A stretch of DNA of 64,000 nucleotides, taken from the NCBI GenBank assembly GCA_026826555.1, contig JAKSZT010053764.1:37615520-37679519 (forward strand), written 5' to 3'. Below are positions 39,110-52,657 of this stretch, one piece after another. Within the stretch, counting starts at the first letter, position 1. Each line of letters starts with the position of its first letter. The DNA comes from Tolypeutes matacus (lineage: Eukaryota; Chordata; Mammalia; Cingulata; Chlamyphoridae). A program made the translations under genes and the position numbers. Under the pieces are notes generated by a model. The model searched no databases. It was not told the origin of the DNA and saw nothing but the letters and a program-made list of their open reading frames with translations.

Positions 39110-39720
39110 GGATAGATTAAAATTAGAAATAATAAACTATTAGGCTCAGGAATCACAGTTCTAGGAATTTATCCTAAAACAGATAAATGAAGGGGGAAGA
39201 TTATCTAATAAATTGTTTTTTTTTTTTAAAGATTTTATTTATTTATTCATTTATCCCCCCCTTGCTGCTTGTGCTCGCTGGGTCAGCTAACCACGCCATG
39301 CGGGCGGCTTGCCTTCACCAGGAGGCCCTGGGAACCGAACCGGGGCCTCCCATATGGCAAACGGGAGCTACTGATTGAGCCACAGCCGCTTCCCTAATAA
39401 ATTGTTTAATGCAGATTTATTACAAAAAAATTGGACATCAACTGAAATGTACAATAGGATATAGTCTAAATGTATGCTAAAACAAAACTGAAAACTCTGC
39501 AGTCACGAAAAATGATGATATAAAACTATAAAATATATTCATATAACCCAAAAAATTGGGTATATTTGCAAGAAATTATATGTAATATATATGCAATAAT
39601 TATGTATGCAAAGAAAAATTTCTGGAAGGGCATACACCAAAATTTTAATACTAACCATCTTTGGATGTGGGATTATAGAAGATTCGCTTTATTTTTTAAA
39701 TAAATAAAAATAAGATTTTA
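39110..39720 (+). mobile_element. Old L1 3' end, sense, interrupted by a SINE
   Basis: 'ggaatttatcctaaaacagataaatga', 'ttggacatcaactgaaatgtacaatagg' and 'tctttggatgtgggattatagaag' are of L1M 3' type. The SINE at 39219-39393 splits it. Confidence 0.65.
39219..39393 (-). mobile_element. DAS-SINE, reverse, perfect TSD
   Basis: TSD CTAATAAATTGTTT at 39205-39218 and 39394-39407. Same long subtype as 34562-34752, with small deletions in the head. Confidence 0.95.
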
Positions 39721-39819
39721 ATAAATAAAATAAGATTTTATCAAATTATATAAATATACTGTTCTAATTTTGAGAAAAAGAAACTATATAAGTACAAAAA
39801 TAAAATCTATGGCAATGGA

Positions 39820-40800
39820 TTCTTAGATATAACATGAAAAGCATAAGAAATAAAAGAAAAATAGAAAATCTGGACTTCATCAAAATTAAAAACTACTGTG
39901 CATCAAAGGACATTAACAAGAAAGTGAAAAGATGACCTACAGAATAGAGAAAATATTTAGAAACCATATATCTGATTAGGGTTTCATATCCATAATATAT
40001 AAAGAACTCCTATGATTCAACAACAAAAAGACAAAAAACCCAATTAAAAATGAGCAGAGGACTTAAATAGACCTTTAACCAAAGAAGATATACAGATGGC
40101 CAGCAAGCACAATTAAAGATGCTAAACATTATTAGTGTTGGTGAGGATGTAGAGAAATTGGAATTCTAATGCATTAATGGTGGGAATGTAAAATGGTGCA
40201 GCTGCTGTGGAAAACAGTTTGGTGGTTCCTCAAAAAATCAAACATAGAATTACCATATTCATCAATTCAACTCCTAAGAATACATCCAAAAGAACTGAAA
40301 GTAGAGACTCAAACAAATACTTGTACACTAATGTTCACAGCAGCATTATTCACAGTCACCAAAAGGTGGAAACATCCCAAGTATCCATTGACAGATGAAT
40401 GGATAAGCAAAATGTGGTTTCTTCACATAATGGATTATTCAGCCACAAAAATTAATGAAGTTCTGATACATCATACTACAACATGGATGAACCTTGAAAA
40501 CATGCCAAATAAAATAAGCCAGATACTAATAATATGATTACTCTTATATGAAATACCTAGAATAAGCAAATTCATAGAACAGAAAGTATATTAGAGGTTA
40601 CTAGGGGATGGGCGGGTAGTGGGAAATGGGGAACAATTGTTTAATGGTATAGAGTTTCTGTTAAGTGTGATGAAAAATTTTGGAAAAAGAAAGTGGTGAC
40701 AGTTGCATAAACTTGTAATCGATGCCACTAAACTGTACACTTAAAATGGTTAAAATGGGAAATTTTATGTTATATATTATAATTTACTATAGAAGACTTT
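39820..40800 (+). mobile_element. L1 3' end, sense, 5'-truncated
   Basis: Starts around 'ggacttcatcaaaattaaaaactactgtg' and runs through 'gtggaaaacagtttggtggttcctc', 'ttcacagcagcattattcacagtc' and 'actgtacacttaaaatggtt' to an AT-rich end. Clear ORF2 C-terminal and 3' UTR text with broken frames. Confidence 0.88.
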
Positions 40801-40814
40801 TTAAAAAGGCACTG

Positions 40815-41060
40815 TGGTTTCTATCTTGTCTTCTATTTCTCTGGGATCACTCACTCTGGGGGAAGGCTGTTATGAGCAGCTCTTTGGAGAGGCCCTTATG
40901 GTGAGGAATGTGTGAGGCAGCCTTCTTGGAAGCAGAACCTCCAACCCCAGCTAAGCCTTGACTGCAACTTCATGAGAGACTCTGAGCCAGAACCATCCAG
41001 TTAAGCTTTTCCCAGATTCCTGACCCTCAGAAACTGTGTATGTTTGTTGTTTTAAAATAA
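40815..41060 (+). mobile_element. LTR-like fragment, 5'-truncated
   Basis: 'gagaggcccttatggtgagg', 'gactgcaacttcatgagagactctgagccagaacc' and 'agaaactgtgtatgtttgttgtttt' match the same family as 61834-62361, lacking its first half. Confidence 0.55.
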
Positions 41061-41559
41061 ATGAATAAAATCCAGATGACTATGAATATCTATCATCTTT
41101 GAACTGGAAAGTTGCTCTGAACATGATGCCAAAGGCAGAAAATAAAAAGGAAAAGATTGATAGGTTTAACTTGATGAAAATCTGAAAAAAAAAAATACTA
41201 TAAACAAAATCAAATGGTAAATGAAAAACTGGGAAAAACAGTTGCAACTTATATGACAGGCATATGATCAATAACATGAAAACATGTGCTATCTCACTAG
41301 TAAGCAAAGAAGTGTTTATAAAATTGGTACATTAAAATGTTTTAAAATATTTTCTCTATGAGCAATGGAAGGCAATTTGGCTATAAACTGAATTATTTAT
41401 TGTATAAGAATTATTTAATGACTTGAAATGCTTGCCATTTGTATTTAATTGAAAAAGCTGTCCATATAGGAGTTTCTTCATTACTAGAAAGAAAAAAGTA
41501 TATAGCCATAGAAAGGTAGGGTCACACTAAAATATCAACAGTAGTTCTCTCTAGGTGTT

Positions 41560-41740
41560 TGTTACTAGGGTCATTTTCCCCTACTTCATCTGTAAATTGG
41601 GAATAATAATGGTACCAATCAACTTCACAGTTAACTCAAGAATTAAATGAGATCATGAATTTCAAGTACTTAATACAAGGCTTGGTTAACATAGTAAGCC
41701 CTCAAATATTTATTTTTGCCATTATTATATCTTCATTTTA
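41560..41740 (+). mobile_element. MIR-type SINE remnant
   Basis: 'cttcatctgtaaattgggaataataatggtacc', 'aattaaatgagatcatgaa' and 'acatagtaagccctcaaatattt' follow the MIR core and 3' order. Ancient. Confidence 0.65.
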
Positions 41741-42239
41741 CTTATCAATAGTTTCTAAAATTTCTACAGTGAACAGACACCACTTTTTAAAAACAGTCAT
41801 ATTGTTTTAATGTAAACTCATTTTTATAAAGTCCTATATTTCAATAAATACATTTGAAAAATTATCTTCTAAGTATAAGATATTATACTAAAATCAGCAA
41901 AACAGGATGTATGTACAATATAAAGTTTATGCCAACTAGGGACTATAATCTATTAAGAATGATAATAAATATGTGCTGTGTGAAATGTGCCATAACAAAT
42001 ATAAAATGTTATGGGGTATTAAAAAAAAAAAGGAGAGCTCACATCCAGGGTTTCTGGTTTTGGTGTTTGGGTCGGAGTGGCGCAGAGAGAGAAAGCTTCT
42101 GAGATGGCAAGTGAAATAAGCCTTGAGCAAAGATGGGAAGGAGCCGGCAGTATGTGATCGGAGTGCTCTGCTTTAGCTAGAGGAAAATTTGGAAAAGAGT
42201 ACTGCTGAAGTTAAGTAGGTTGAGGCTGTACTGTAGAAC

Positions 42240-42530
42240 AATGCTTTTAAACTTATTTCATGTGATCCACAGTTGGGAGTGTTTTACTTCATGACCCAGA
42301 ACACACATGCATGTCATTGTATATATGTGCACATGTGTATGTTGTATGTATATGTACATGTACACACATGGAAAACAGTTCATGAAACAAAAATAGGCAT
42401 AACATACTCTGACATTTTCTCTTCTATCTCATTTTTTTAAAGTTCTGGTAGCAATTTACTAAATTAATTTGGGGACCTGTTGAATGGGTTGGGACCCTCA
42501 GTTTGAAAACCTCAGCCTTAGGACTTTAAA
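42240..42530. mobile_element. hAT-type DNA transposon relic, candidate
   Basis: The ends look like a diverged terminal inverted repeat: 'tgcttttaaacttatttc' at the left and 'ccctcagtttgaaaacctcag' at the right. Inside is a TG/TA-rich stretch (42316-42370). The family is not assigned. Confidence 0.45.
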
Positions 42531-42534
42531 TGCC

Positions 42535-42990
42535 AGGTCAAGGGCATTATGCTTAATTCCAAAGACACTGAACACATGCCACACAGCTGTGGCATGGTAA
42601 AAGTCATGCTTTATAAAAAGTCTTCTGTTAGCAGTGGATAAGATAAGTAACCTAGCATTACAAGACAAGAAGCCAAAAGATTGGTCAGCAGATAACTGAA
42701 ATAATAGTGAGAGATTATGAGGGCCTGGATTAGAGAAATGTCAATAAGAAGGGAAAAGAAGGTAGATGTGAGAAATATTTGAAAGATTTAAAACTCCAAG
42801 ACCTTGAAAAACAGTTAAGTGTAAAAAGAGGTTTAGAATCCATGTATCTGGATAAAATGATAAAACCAAAATCAGAAATTACAAGCCAAGACAAATGCTT
42901 GGTTAAGAGAGGAAAATGATGAGCTTGGGTTTGGACATACTGAGTGTAAGGTATCCACACAACAAGAGAGTGAAATATACCAGAGGGCAA
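42535..42990 (-). mobile_element. L2 LINE fragment, reverse, candidate
   Basis: 'agggcattatgcttaattcc' near 42540 and 'gggtttggacatactgagtgtaaggtatccacacaac' near 42925 match reverse L2 landmarks. Confidence 0.55.
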
Positions 42991-43589
42991 TTAATAAAAC
43001 AGAGCCTTTGGGCTATAAGAATGGATGGGATCAGAAGTGGTTGGTCTACCCAATGCTAGTAAAGTTGTGGAGAAATTAGTAAGCATATATTCTGCTGCTA
43101 GAAGACAATATATTGATAAACATTAAGAACAACACAGATGTTTATATCCTTTGGTGCAATTACTATTACAGTGACGAATTTTAAACAATCTAAATGTTCA
43201 ATAATAGGACAATGGTCAAGCATATTATGGTATGTTAATTTGAGAGCATATAACACATGGTTTTCAAAAGGGACTACATATACTTGCTAACATTACAATA
43301 TTTTTAAATACCTATGCATGTGGCATTTTCCTAGAAAAGGGATATTAAAAAATGAGATCAAATGTTGTATTAAGAATGGTAGAAATAAGATTGATTTATT
43401 TATTACCTTAAAAAATTCCTGGTATATAAGTATATGTACAGTTAAAAGGATTTTAATTTTGGAAAAATAAAAATTTATTTCTATGAGAAATGAGTAAATT
43501 GGGGAGAGGAGGAAGTATATATGGAAAGAGAGAGTGGAGAAATTTTTAAAATGGTTTCAATCTTCTCCTTCACCATTACACTCCATAAC

Positions 43590-44150
43590 ACACTTTGAAA
43601 AAAATCCTAGTTTTTAAAATTATGAAAACGTTCACATATGCAAAAGTATATATATACAAAACACACATGTACAGAAAAAGAAAAATAACTCAATATGCAG
43701 ATTAAGGATTTCAACATTACCAAAGACTCTGCAGGCCCCATGGGTTCCTCCACAGTCATATCCCTTCTTCTCACTCCTGAAGATATCCACTATTATGATT
43801 TTACGTTTGTCATTCTCTTGTTTTATTTTTACTACATATATATTTCTAAATTTTTTATTTTTTGAAATTTATATAAATGGCATTAAACTATTATGTTGGT
43901 GACTTGCTTTTTTCATTTAACATATTTTGAGATTCATCTGTGTTGCTATGTATAGCAGTGGATAGTTGTAATTCATTCATTTCTCCTATTGATTTTGCTA
44001 TTACAAATTGTTGAGTTTTGAACATTCCTGTAAGGTTTAATCTAACAGTAGAATGTCTAGAACATGGGGCATGCCCATCTTTGAAAGTTAATACCAAACT
44101 GTTTTCCAAAGTGGTTATACCAATTTATACTTCCACTAATAGTGTGTACT
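43590..44150 (-). mobile_element. Old L1 3' end, reverse
   Basis: 'gaaatttatataaatggcattaaac', 'gattcatctgtgttgctatgtatagcagtgg' and 'ccaaactgttttccaaagtggttatacc' are L1 3' end text on the minus strand. Diverged. Confidence 0.75.
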
Positions 44151-44700
44151 GTTGTATTATATCCTTCCCAATACACAAGACTGTCCCTCTTATTCCTATC
44201 TCTTATCTCCATATTCTTTCAGTTTTTCCTAGGCACTGCAATGAAATTAATACTCCTATGTAAAACTTTCCTCACTGCTCAAAAATCTTTAAAAATTCTT
44301 CACTATCTACTGACCAAATTTTAAGCCATACATTTAAGATCCTCCATAATTTTTACAAAACCTACCTTACCTAACTTATACTATAACTGTTCTATCAACC
44401 TTCATTTTACTTGAACTGGCTAGCACTTCACTGACTCCATACTTCTACTAATGGTATTTCAGACCCTTCTCCTTCAACTCTAGGTGTTCAAATCTTACTG
44501 TCCTTTAAGTTTCAACTCAAATGCTATTTTCTCCTCACAAAGCCATCTCTGATCTCCATTTCTGTGAATTACAAGAGCACTTTATCAGTACATATTTCTT
44601 TAGACTTAACACTTTCTACCTTGTACAACAATTATTGAATGTGTACTGTGTGCAACATGTTCTGCTAAACATTTCAAATCATAATTGCTAATTTTCCTAA
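44150..44700 (+). mobile_element. L2 LINE 3' portion, sense
   Basis: 'aaaattcttcactatctactgaccaaattt', 'agatcctccataatttttac' and 'gtttcaactcaaatgctattttctcctcacaaagcc' are colinear with L2. A MIR- or L2-type end follows near 44630. Confidence 0.7.
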
Positions 44701-45292
44701 TAACAGTTCAAGAAAGGCAAGCAATTTCCTCCCAATGTAACACAGGTGAAAAAATGCAAAGCTATCTTTTGTGTTATGAAGTTTTTTAATTTCAGTCTGC
44801 TCTTTTTCTACTATTCCATGTCACTTTGATTTTTTTATATCACTGATAAAACTTAAGCACTTAATTAAACTTATAATACCCAACTTTGTTCCACAAAGGG
44901 TTTGAGGGAGCCAAGTATTTGCTGCAATATATTAATATCCAAAAAATACCTGAGATGGCTTTTTTAAAAAAAGACATGGACTACAAGGGGGAAAATTACA
45001 AAGAATGAAAAAGGAGGAAGCAAATATTCTACCCATAATAAATCTGTAGTCAGGTTTGACTACATAAAATCTGATAGTCAAAGAGAAAAAGAAAAATATT
45101 AAATTTAACTCAATACCAGAAAGGAAAAAGCCCACAAGTACTTCAGAGATGGCAAGGATTTCCCGTTACTATATAAAAATAGATTTTCATATGAAATCAT
45201 GTTATTTTCAAACCAATCTTATTGCTGCATTAGAGTAAAAAGTTTTTAAGGACCTGGCTTCTCTTGTGCCCTATAAAAAACAACGTAGTAGG

Positions 45293-45765
45293 GGAAACAG
45301 ATGTGGTTCAAGTGATTGGGCTCCCATCTACCATATAGGAGGTCCAGGGTTCGATTCCCGGTACCTCCTGGTGAAAGGCAAGCAGGCTCCCAAGGTGAGC
45401 TGGCCTGAGCAGAGAGCTGACCCACACGGAGTGCTGGCCCACGCAGAGGGCTAGCCCACACAGAGTGCTGGTCCGCGCAGGAATGTTGGCCTGCGCAGGA
45501 GTGCTGGCCCACGCAGAGAGCTGGCACAGTAAGATGAGGCAACAAAAAGAGACAGAGAGAATAGACAATAAGAGACACAGCAGACCAAGAAGCTGAGATG
45601 GCGCAAGAGACTGAGCAGCCTCTCTCCACTCCGGAAGGTCCCAGGATCGGTTCCCAGTGCCGCCTAAAGAGAAGACAAGCAGACACAGAAGAACACAGAG
45701 AGCAGACAGCGATCACAAAACAATGGAGGGGGGTGGGGAATAAATTAAATCTTAAAAACAAAACA
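45293..45765 (+). mobile_element. Dimeric DAS-SINE with internal minisatellite
   Basis: TSD AAAAAACAACRTAGTAGG at 45275-45292 and 45766-45783 (one difference). Head one contains 'gggttcgattcccggtacc'. Head two begins near 45592. Between them the 'gctggcccacgcagag' unit is repeated about six to seven times (about 45405-45530), making this copy longer than the one at 7252-7635. Confidence 0.95.
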
Positions 45766-48700
45766 AAAAAACAACATAGTAGGTGTTTAATTTGTTGACT
45801 GATTGAATTTATTGGTCTTTGTGAACGAAGAGATACTGTCCATTAAAGAGAGTAAAAAGATAGGAAACAGGCTTTTAGAATCTGGATAGACATGGTAGGA
45901 ATTTATCAAAGTCAGAAAGAGATGACTCGAAGGATGATTAAATAGAAATGAGGATATGGCAAAAATTACATAGGACTGATTTCCAAAGAAAAACTCAACT
46001 CTTTTTTATTAGAGAAATTGTGGTTTTACAGAAAAATCACACATAAAATACAGGGTTCCCACATACCACCCTATTATTAACACCTTGCTTTGGTGTAGTA
46101 CATTTGTTACAAGTGATAAAAGCACATTTTTATAATTGTATTATTAAGTATAGTTGATGGATCAACTTAGGGTTCACTATTAGTGTTGTGCAACTACTAG
46201 GATTTAAACATTTTTATTATTCTAGTAGCATATATACAACCTAAAATTTCCCCTTTTAACCACATTCAAATATACAATTCAGTCCTGTTAATTACTTTTA
46301 CAATGTTTTGCAACCACCACCCACCACCCATTACTAAAACTTTTGCATGGTGCCAAGTAGAAACTTTACATTTTAAGCCTTAATTCCCTATATTCTTTAC
46401 ACTTACCTCATCCCCTGGTAATCTATATTCTAGATTCTGATTCTTTGAGTCTGCTTATTCTAATTATTTCACATGAGTGAGATCATATAATATTTTTCCT
46501 TTTGTGTCTGGCTTATTTCATTCAACATGATGTCTTCATGTTGTCGCATGTGTCAGGACTTCATTCCTTTTTATAGCTGAATAATATTCCACTGTGTGTA
46601 AACATACACACCACATTTTGTTTATCTATTCATCAGTTGACAGACACTTTGGTTGCCTCCATTGTTGGGCAATTTTGAATAATGCCACTATGATAATGTG
46701 GTATGCAAATATCTGTTCGAGTCCCTGCTTTCAATTATTTTGGGTATATACCTAGAAGTATGATTTCCAGGTAATATGCTAAGTCTGTACTTAACTTTAG
46801 AAGGAACTGCCAAACTGTCTTCCATAGCAGCTGCACCATTTTACATTCCCACCAGTGATGAATGATTGTTCCTATTTCTCCACATCCTCTCCAACACTTG
46901 TAATTTCCCAGTTTTTTAAATAATAGCCATTCTAATGGGGGTGAAATGAAATCTCATTGTAGTTTTGATTTGCATTTCCCTAATGGCATTGAGAATCTTT
47001 TGATGTGCTTTTTGGCCATTTATATATCTTCTTTGGATAAATGCCTGTTCAAGTTATTGCCTATTTTTTTGTTCTTCCTTTTTTCTGTTTTTGCCTATTT
47101 TTTAAATTGGGTTGTCTTTTTTGTTGTTGAGTTGAAGGACTTCTTTATATAGTCTTGATATTACACAATTATCAGATACTTGGTTTCCAAATATTTTCTC
47201 CCATGTGTTGGGTTCACTTTACTTTGATGATAAAGTCCTTTGATGCACAAAGTTTTTAATTTTTATGAGATCCCATTTCTCTATTTTTTCTTTTGTTGCT
47301 TGTACTTTGGGTATAAAGTCTAAGAAACCACTACCTAACACAAGGTCTTGAAGCTGCTTCCCTACATTTTCTTCTGTGAGTTCTAAATTTCTAGCTCTTA
47401 TATTTAGGTCTTTGATCCATCTTGAGTTGATTTTTGTATATGGTAAGAGGTAGAGGTCCACCTTCATTCTTTTGCATATGGACATTCAGTTTTCCCATGA
47501 CCATTTGTTGAAGAGTCTATCTTTCCCAATTGAGTGGACTTGGTACCCTTGTCAAAAATCAGTTGGTCATAAATTTAGGGGTTGTTTTATGAACTCCCAA
47601 TTCGATTTCATTGGTCTATATGCCTGTTCGTGTTTTAGTACCATGCTCTTTTGATTTCTGTGGCTTTGTCTTAAGTTCTAATATTGGAAAGTATGAGTCC
47701 ACCAACTTCTCTTTATTATTTTTTTTTTCCTTTATTATTATTTTAAATTAAAGTTTTTATTTTGAAGTAACTGTAAGCTCACATGCATCAACTTCTCTTT
47801 AAAGATGGCTTTGACTATTCGGGGCCTCTTACCCTTCCAAATAAATTTGATGATTGCCTTTTCCATTTCTGCAAAGAACATTGTTGGAATTTTGTTTGGG
47901 ATTGCATTGAAGCTGTAAATCGCTTTAAGTAGAATCGATATCTAAACAATATTTAGTTTTCCAACCCAAGAACACAGAATGTCCTTCTATTTATTTAGAT
48001 CTTCTTTGATTTCTTTTAGCAATGTTTTCGTAATTTTCTGTGTACAAGTCCTTTAGATCCTTGGTTAGACTTATTTCTAAATTTTAGTTGCTACTATAAA
48101 TGGAATTTTAAAAAAAATTCTTCTTCTGATTGTTCATTACTAGTATATAAAAACACTACTGATTTTGGGGTGTACCTACCACTTTGCTGAAATGATTTAT
48201 TAGCTTTCAAAGCTTTGTTGTGGATTTTTCAGGGTTTTCTCTTAATAGGATCATGACATCTACAAATAGGACAAGTTTTACTTTTCCTTGCCAAGTTGGA
48301 TGCATTTTATTTCTTTTTCTAGCTAATTGCTCTGGCTTTTACTTCCAGTACAATGTTGAATATTAGTGGTGACAATGGGCACCCTTGTCTACTTCCTGAT
48401 CTTGGAGGGAAGGCTCTCATTCTTTCACCATTGAATATGATGTGAGCTGCGGCTTTTTCAGATATGCCCTTTATCATGTTGAGGAAGTTTCCTTCTATTT
48501 CTTGTTTTCTAAGTGTTTTTATCAAGAAGGGCACTGGATTTTGTCAAATGCCTTTTCTGTATCAGTTGAGATGATCATGTTTTTTTTCCTTTGTTCTATT
48601 AATGTGGTGTATTACTTTAATTGATTTTCTTATGTTGAACCACCTTTGCATACCTGGGATAAATCCCACTTAATCATGGTGTGGAACTCTTTTAATGTGC

Positions 48701-50117
48701 TGTTGGATTCAGTTTGCTAGTGTTTCATTGAGCATTTTTGCATCTATATTCATAGGAGATATTGATCTATAATTTTTCTTGTGCCATCTTTATCTAGCTT
48801 TGCTACAAGGTTGATGGTGGCCTTGTAGAATGTACGAAGTGTTCCCTCCTCTTCAATTCTCTGGAAGAGTTTGAGCAGGACTGGTGTTAATTCTACTTGG
48901 AATGTTTGGTAAAATTGCCCTGTGAAGCCATCTGATCCTGGGCTTTTCTTTGTTGGGAAGTTTTGGATTACCGATTCAATCTTTTTACTCATTATTTGTT
49001 TGTTGAGATCTTCTATTTCTTTTTGAGTCAGTGTAGGTATTTTGTGTGTTTCTAGGAATTTGTCCATTTCATCTAGGTTATCTAATTTGTTGGCATACAG
49101 TTATTCATAGTATTCTTTTATGGCCCTTTTTATTTCAGTGTGGTCAATAGAAATGTCCCCCTTTTAATTTCTGATTTTAGTTATTTGAGTGCTCTCTTTT
49201 TCTTCGTCAGTCTAGCATAAAGATCTGTCAATTTTATTGATATTTTCAAAGAACCAACTTTTGGTTTTGTTGATTTTATTTTTTTATTCTCTTTTTCATT
49301 TATTTCTGATCTTTGTTATTTCCTTCCTTCTCCTTGCTTTGGGTTTAGTTGTTGTTCTTGCTCTTCCAGTTTTGAAATAAGGTCTCTGATTTGAAGTCTT
49401 TCTTCTGTTTTAATTTAAGTATTTAGAGCTATAAATTTCCCCCTCAGTAATGCCTTTGGTACAATAATTTTGGTACAATGTATTTTCATTTTCACTTGCC
49501 TTAAGGTATTTCCTCGTTTCCCTTGTGATTTCCTCTTTAACCCATTGGTTGTTTAAAAGTACACTGTTTTAATTTCCACATATTTGTGAATTTTCTATTT
49601 CTCCTTCTGTTACTGATTTCCAGCTCCATTCCATTGTGGTAAGAGAAGATACACTGTATGATTTCAATATTTTAAAATTTATTGACACTTGTTTGTTACC
49701 TAAGATATAGTTTGCCTGGGAGAATGACCCACGTACACTTGAGAAGAATGTGTATTTTGTTGTTGTTGAATGATGTTTCTATGAATGTCTGTTAGGTCTA
49801 GTTGGTTTATATTGTTCAAGTCTTCTGTTTTTTTTTTTATCTTCTGTCTAGATATTCTATCCATTATTGAAAGTGGTGCATGAAAGTGCCCTAACATTAA
49901 TTTAGAACCTTCAATTTCTCCCTTCAAATCTGTCAGTATTTCCTTCATATATTTCTGGGTTCTGCTGTTAGGTGCATAAATATTTATAATTGTTACATCT
50001 TCTTGCTGAATTGACCTCTTCATCAGTATATAGTGGCTTTCTTTGTCCCTTACAACAGTTTTTTACTTAAAGTCTATTTTATGTGATATTAGTGTAGCTA
50101 CCCCCAGCTCTCTTTTG

Positions 50118-50213
50118 TTTTTTTTTTTTTACCGGGAGATACCGGGGACCGAACCCTGGTCTCTCCATATGGTAGACGGACGCCGAACCTCTTGAGCCAC
50201 ATCCGTTTCCCGT
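50118..50213 (-). mobile_element. Young DAS-SINE, reverse, perfect 17-bp TSD
   Basis: TSD CCCCCAGCTCTCTTTTG at 50101-50117 and 50214-50230. 'accgggagataccggggaccgaaccc' and 'ggtagacggacgccgaacctcttgagccacatccg' are nearly identical to 23580-23660. Confidence 0.96.
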
Positions 50214-51639
50214 CCCCCAGCTCTCTTTTGGTAATTACTTGCATGGTGTACTATTTGCCATCCATTCATTTTCAACCTACTTCTTTCTTTTGAATCTCTT
50301 GTAAATACCATATAGTTGGGTCATGCTTTTTTATCCATTCTGCCAATCTCTGCTTTCTGACTGAAGAGTTTAATCCATTTACATTTAAAGTCAGTACTTA
50401 TAATTTATGCAGGACTTCCTTCTGCCATTTTTCCATTTAGTATTATACCATTTTATCCCTCACTATCTCTGGATATATTTTTCATATATTTTCCTTGTGG
50501 TTACCATGGGGTTAAAATTTAAATTCCAAAATATAAAACAATCATATTTAATTTGATACCAAATTTACTTCAATAGCCTACACATAAACTGTTCCCATAT
50601 CTCTCTGTCCCACCTTTTTTGTACTTGTTACAAATTATATCTTTGTTCATTATATGTTCAAAACCATAGATTTATCATTACTTTTTAGGAATCTGCATTT
50701 TAGCAACTGTAAGTAGAAGCAGGGTTACATACAAAAAAATACAATTGCTCTGGTATTTAAAATTACCCAAATAGTTATCTTAACTGGAGTTCTCTATTTC
50801 TTTATGCCACTTGGAACCACTGTCTAGTGTCTTTTCCTTTAAGACTGCAGAACTCCCTGTAACATTGCTTATAGAGCAGATCTAATGATGCCGAACTCCC
50901 TCAACTTTTATCTGGAATGTCTTAATTTCTCCCTCATTTTTAAAAGAAAGTCTTGACAGATATAAAATTAATAGTTGGCAAGGGTTTTCCTTCAGTGCTT
51001 TAAGTATTTCAACTCACTGCCTTCTTGTCTTCAGAGTTTCTGATGAGAAATTAGCACTTATTTGGGATGGGTACTCTTGTTTCTATTGCAGTTTTAAGAA
51101 CTCTCTCCTTGACCTTTGTATTCAACAGTTTGATTAGTAAGTAATGGGGCATATTTTTCTTCAAGTTTATCCTGTTTGGTGTTCTCTGGGCATTCTGGAA
51201 GTGCATACTCATTTTCTTTTGCTAATTTTGGGAAGTTTCTTTAAATACCTCTTTCCCTTTCCCTCTTTCTCCTCCTCCTAGGATTCACATAATGTATTTA
51301 TTAGTATAGTAGATGGTATCCCAGAGGTATCTTAGATACTTTTGCTTTTCATAATTCTTTTTTATTTCTGCTCTTCAGCCCGATTCATTTCAATTGTCTT
51401 GTCTTAAAGTTTACTATTTTTTCTGCCAGCTCTAATCTGCTGCTGAAACCCTCCTCGGAAGTTTTCATTTCAGTTACTATGGTATTGAAAGTCCTGTAAG
51501 TCTGTTTGGTTCCTTTTTAAAATTTCTCTTTATTGAGATTCTCATAATGTTCATTGTTTTCCTCATATCCTTTAGTTCTATCTCTGAGCAATAATGAAGA
51601 TCATTTTTAAAATAAAGTATATATTTAAATAATTTTTAT

Positions 51640-51876
51640 TACACCCCCTACCTGAGATGGCTCCCTCGGGTGTCTGCTTGTTGTCTGCTCATCTTCTTTT
51701 GGAGGAACCAGGAACCAAACCTGGGACCTCCCATGTGTGAGGTGAGTGCTCAACCACTTAAGACACTTCTGCTCCCTACTGGTTGCAGTGTCTGCTGGTT
51801 GTGGCATCTTTGGTGTCTGCTGGACCTCCCATGTGGGAGGCGGGTTCCCAATTGCTTGAGCCACATCCACTCCCAA
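51640..51876 (-). mobile_element. Old dimeric DAS-SINE, reverse
   Basis: Two reversed heads: 'aggaaccaaacctgggacctcccatgtgtgagg' and 'ggacctcccatgtgggaggcgggttcccaattgcttgagccac', joined by a 'ctggttgtggcatctttggtgtctgc' linker. Diverged, and the last base group is mutated. It lies in the ORF1/5' UTR part of the antisense L1. Confidence 0.88.
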
Positions 51877-52464
51877 AGATCATTTTTTAACCCTTTGTAC
51901 AGTATGTCCACAGTCTGGTCTTCTTCATTGATGTTTTTGGATTTTTATCTTCTTCCTTTGGATGGGCCATCATTTCCTATTTCTTTGTCTTGTAATCATT
52001 TGTTGTACATTGTATATTTTAATATTTTAAAATGCTAACTCACGAATTTATTCCCTGAGATGTCTGTTTCTTGTTATCAAGAGATAACAAAATCAAGCAA
52101 ATCTAAGCAAAAATATACCTTTCACTGTCTTTGCAAATTGACTTTGTGTTTGTGGATGTTCTCCATCATAGTTCAGGCTTCCTTTCAGGAAGGTCATCCC
52201 CAGGCAAATGCAAAATGCAGGGTCCTCCCTGTCTTTTCTGGGCCTGTGTTTTATCCCGGGCTTGTGCTTGCTGGTGGTCTTAGGAGTTCCTCTGCTCACA
52301 GGAGTTTGAACACCCCCTCTACTTACCAGGAAACAGACCTCCTTATGCTCCTGGGTGTTCTACTGCAGGAGATACAGCAGGCTGCCACCTCAATGGTTTC
52401 TTACACTGAACAATTGTACTTTGTCTGAATCTGTTTTGGCCTGGAGAGCACATTCACTATAGTG

Positions 52465-52657
52465 CAGGGGTTCTTAACTAGGGGTCCATGAGCTTGAATT
52501 GAAATAAAAAAAAACATTATTCTTGTGGGGACATGTTGGTGCAGGTGTGATATATTTATTAAATAATACACAGTATAGTGTGGACTTAGTAAGGGGTCCA
52601 TGGTTTTCACCTGACTGGCAAAGGGGCTCATGGAACAAAAAAGGTTAAGAACCCCTG
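52465..52657. mobile_element. hAT-type MITE with 15-bp terminal inverted repeats
   Basis: The left end CAGGGGTTCTTAACT and the reverse complement of the right end, CAGGGGTTCTTAACC, differ by one base. The flanking 8-bp direct repeats CTATAGTG and CCACAGTG differ by two transitions. The 193-bp length and CAG...CTG ends fit a non-autonomous hAT element. It is inserted in the 5' UTR of the antisense L1. The subfamily name is not assigned. Confidence 0.85.

Noticed and set aside
45246..45761. A 171-codon minus-strand open frame
   Set aside because: It is entirely the antisense of a dimeric DAS-SINE. Its repeated Cys/His-rich peptide comes from the internal minisatellite, not from a zinc-finger gene.
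48319..49067. Reverse transcriptase motifs as an active L1 or retron-like system
   Set aside because: The motifs are in separate broken frames of a colinear, inactive LINE-1.
52060..52428. Long open frames on both strands at 52060-52841
   Set aside because: They fall in the 5' UTR of the antisense L1 and in the hAT element. No coding match is recognised.
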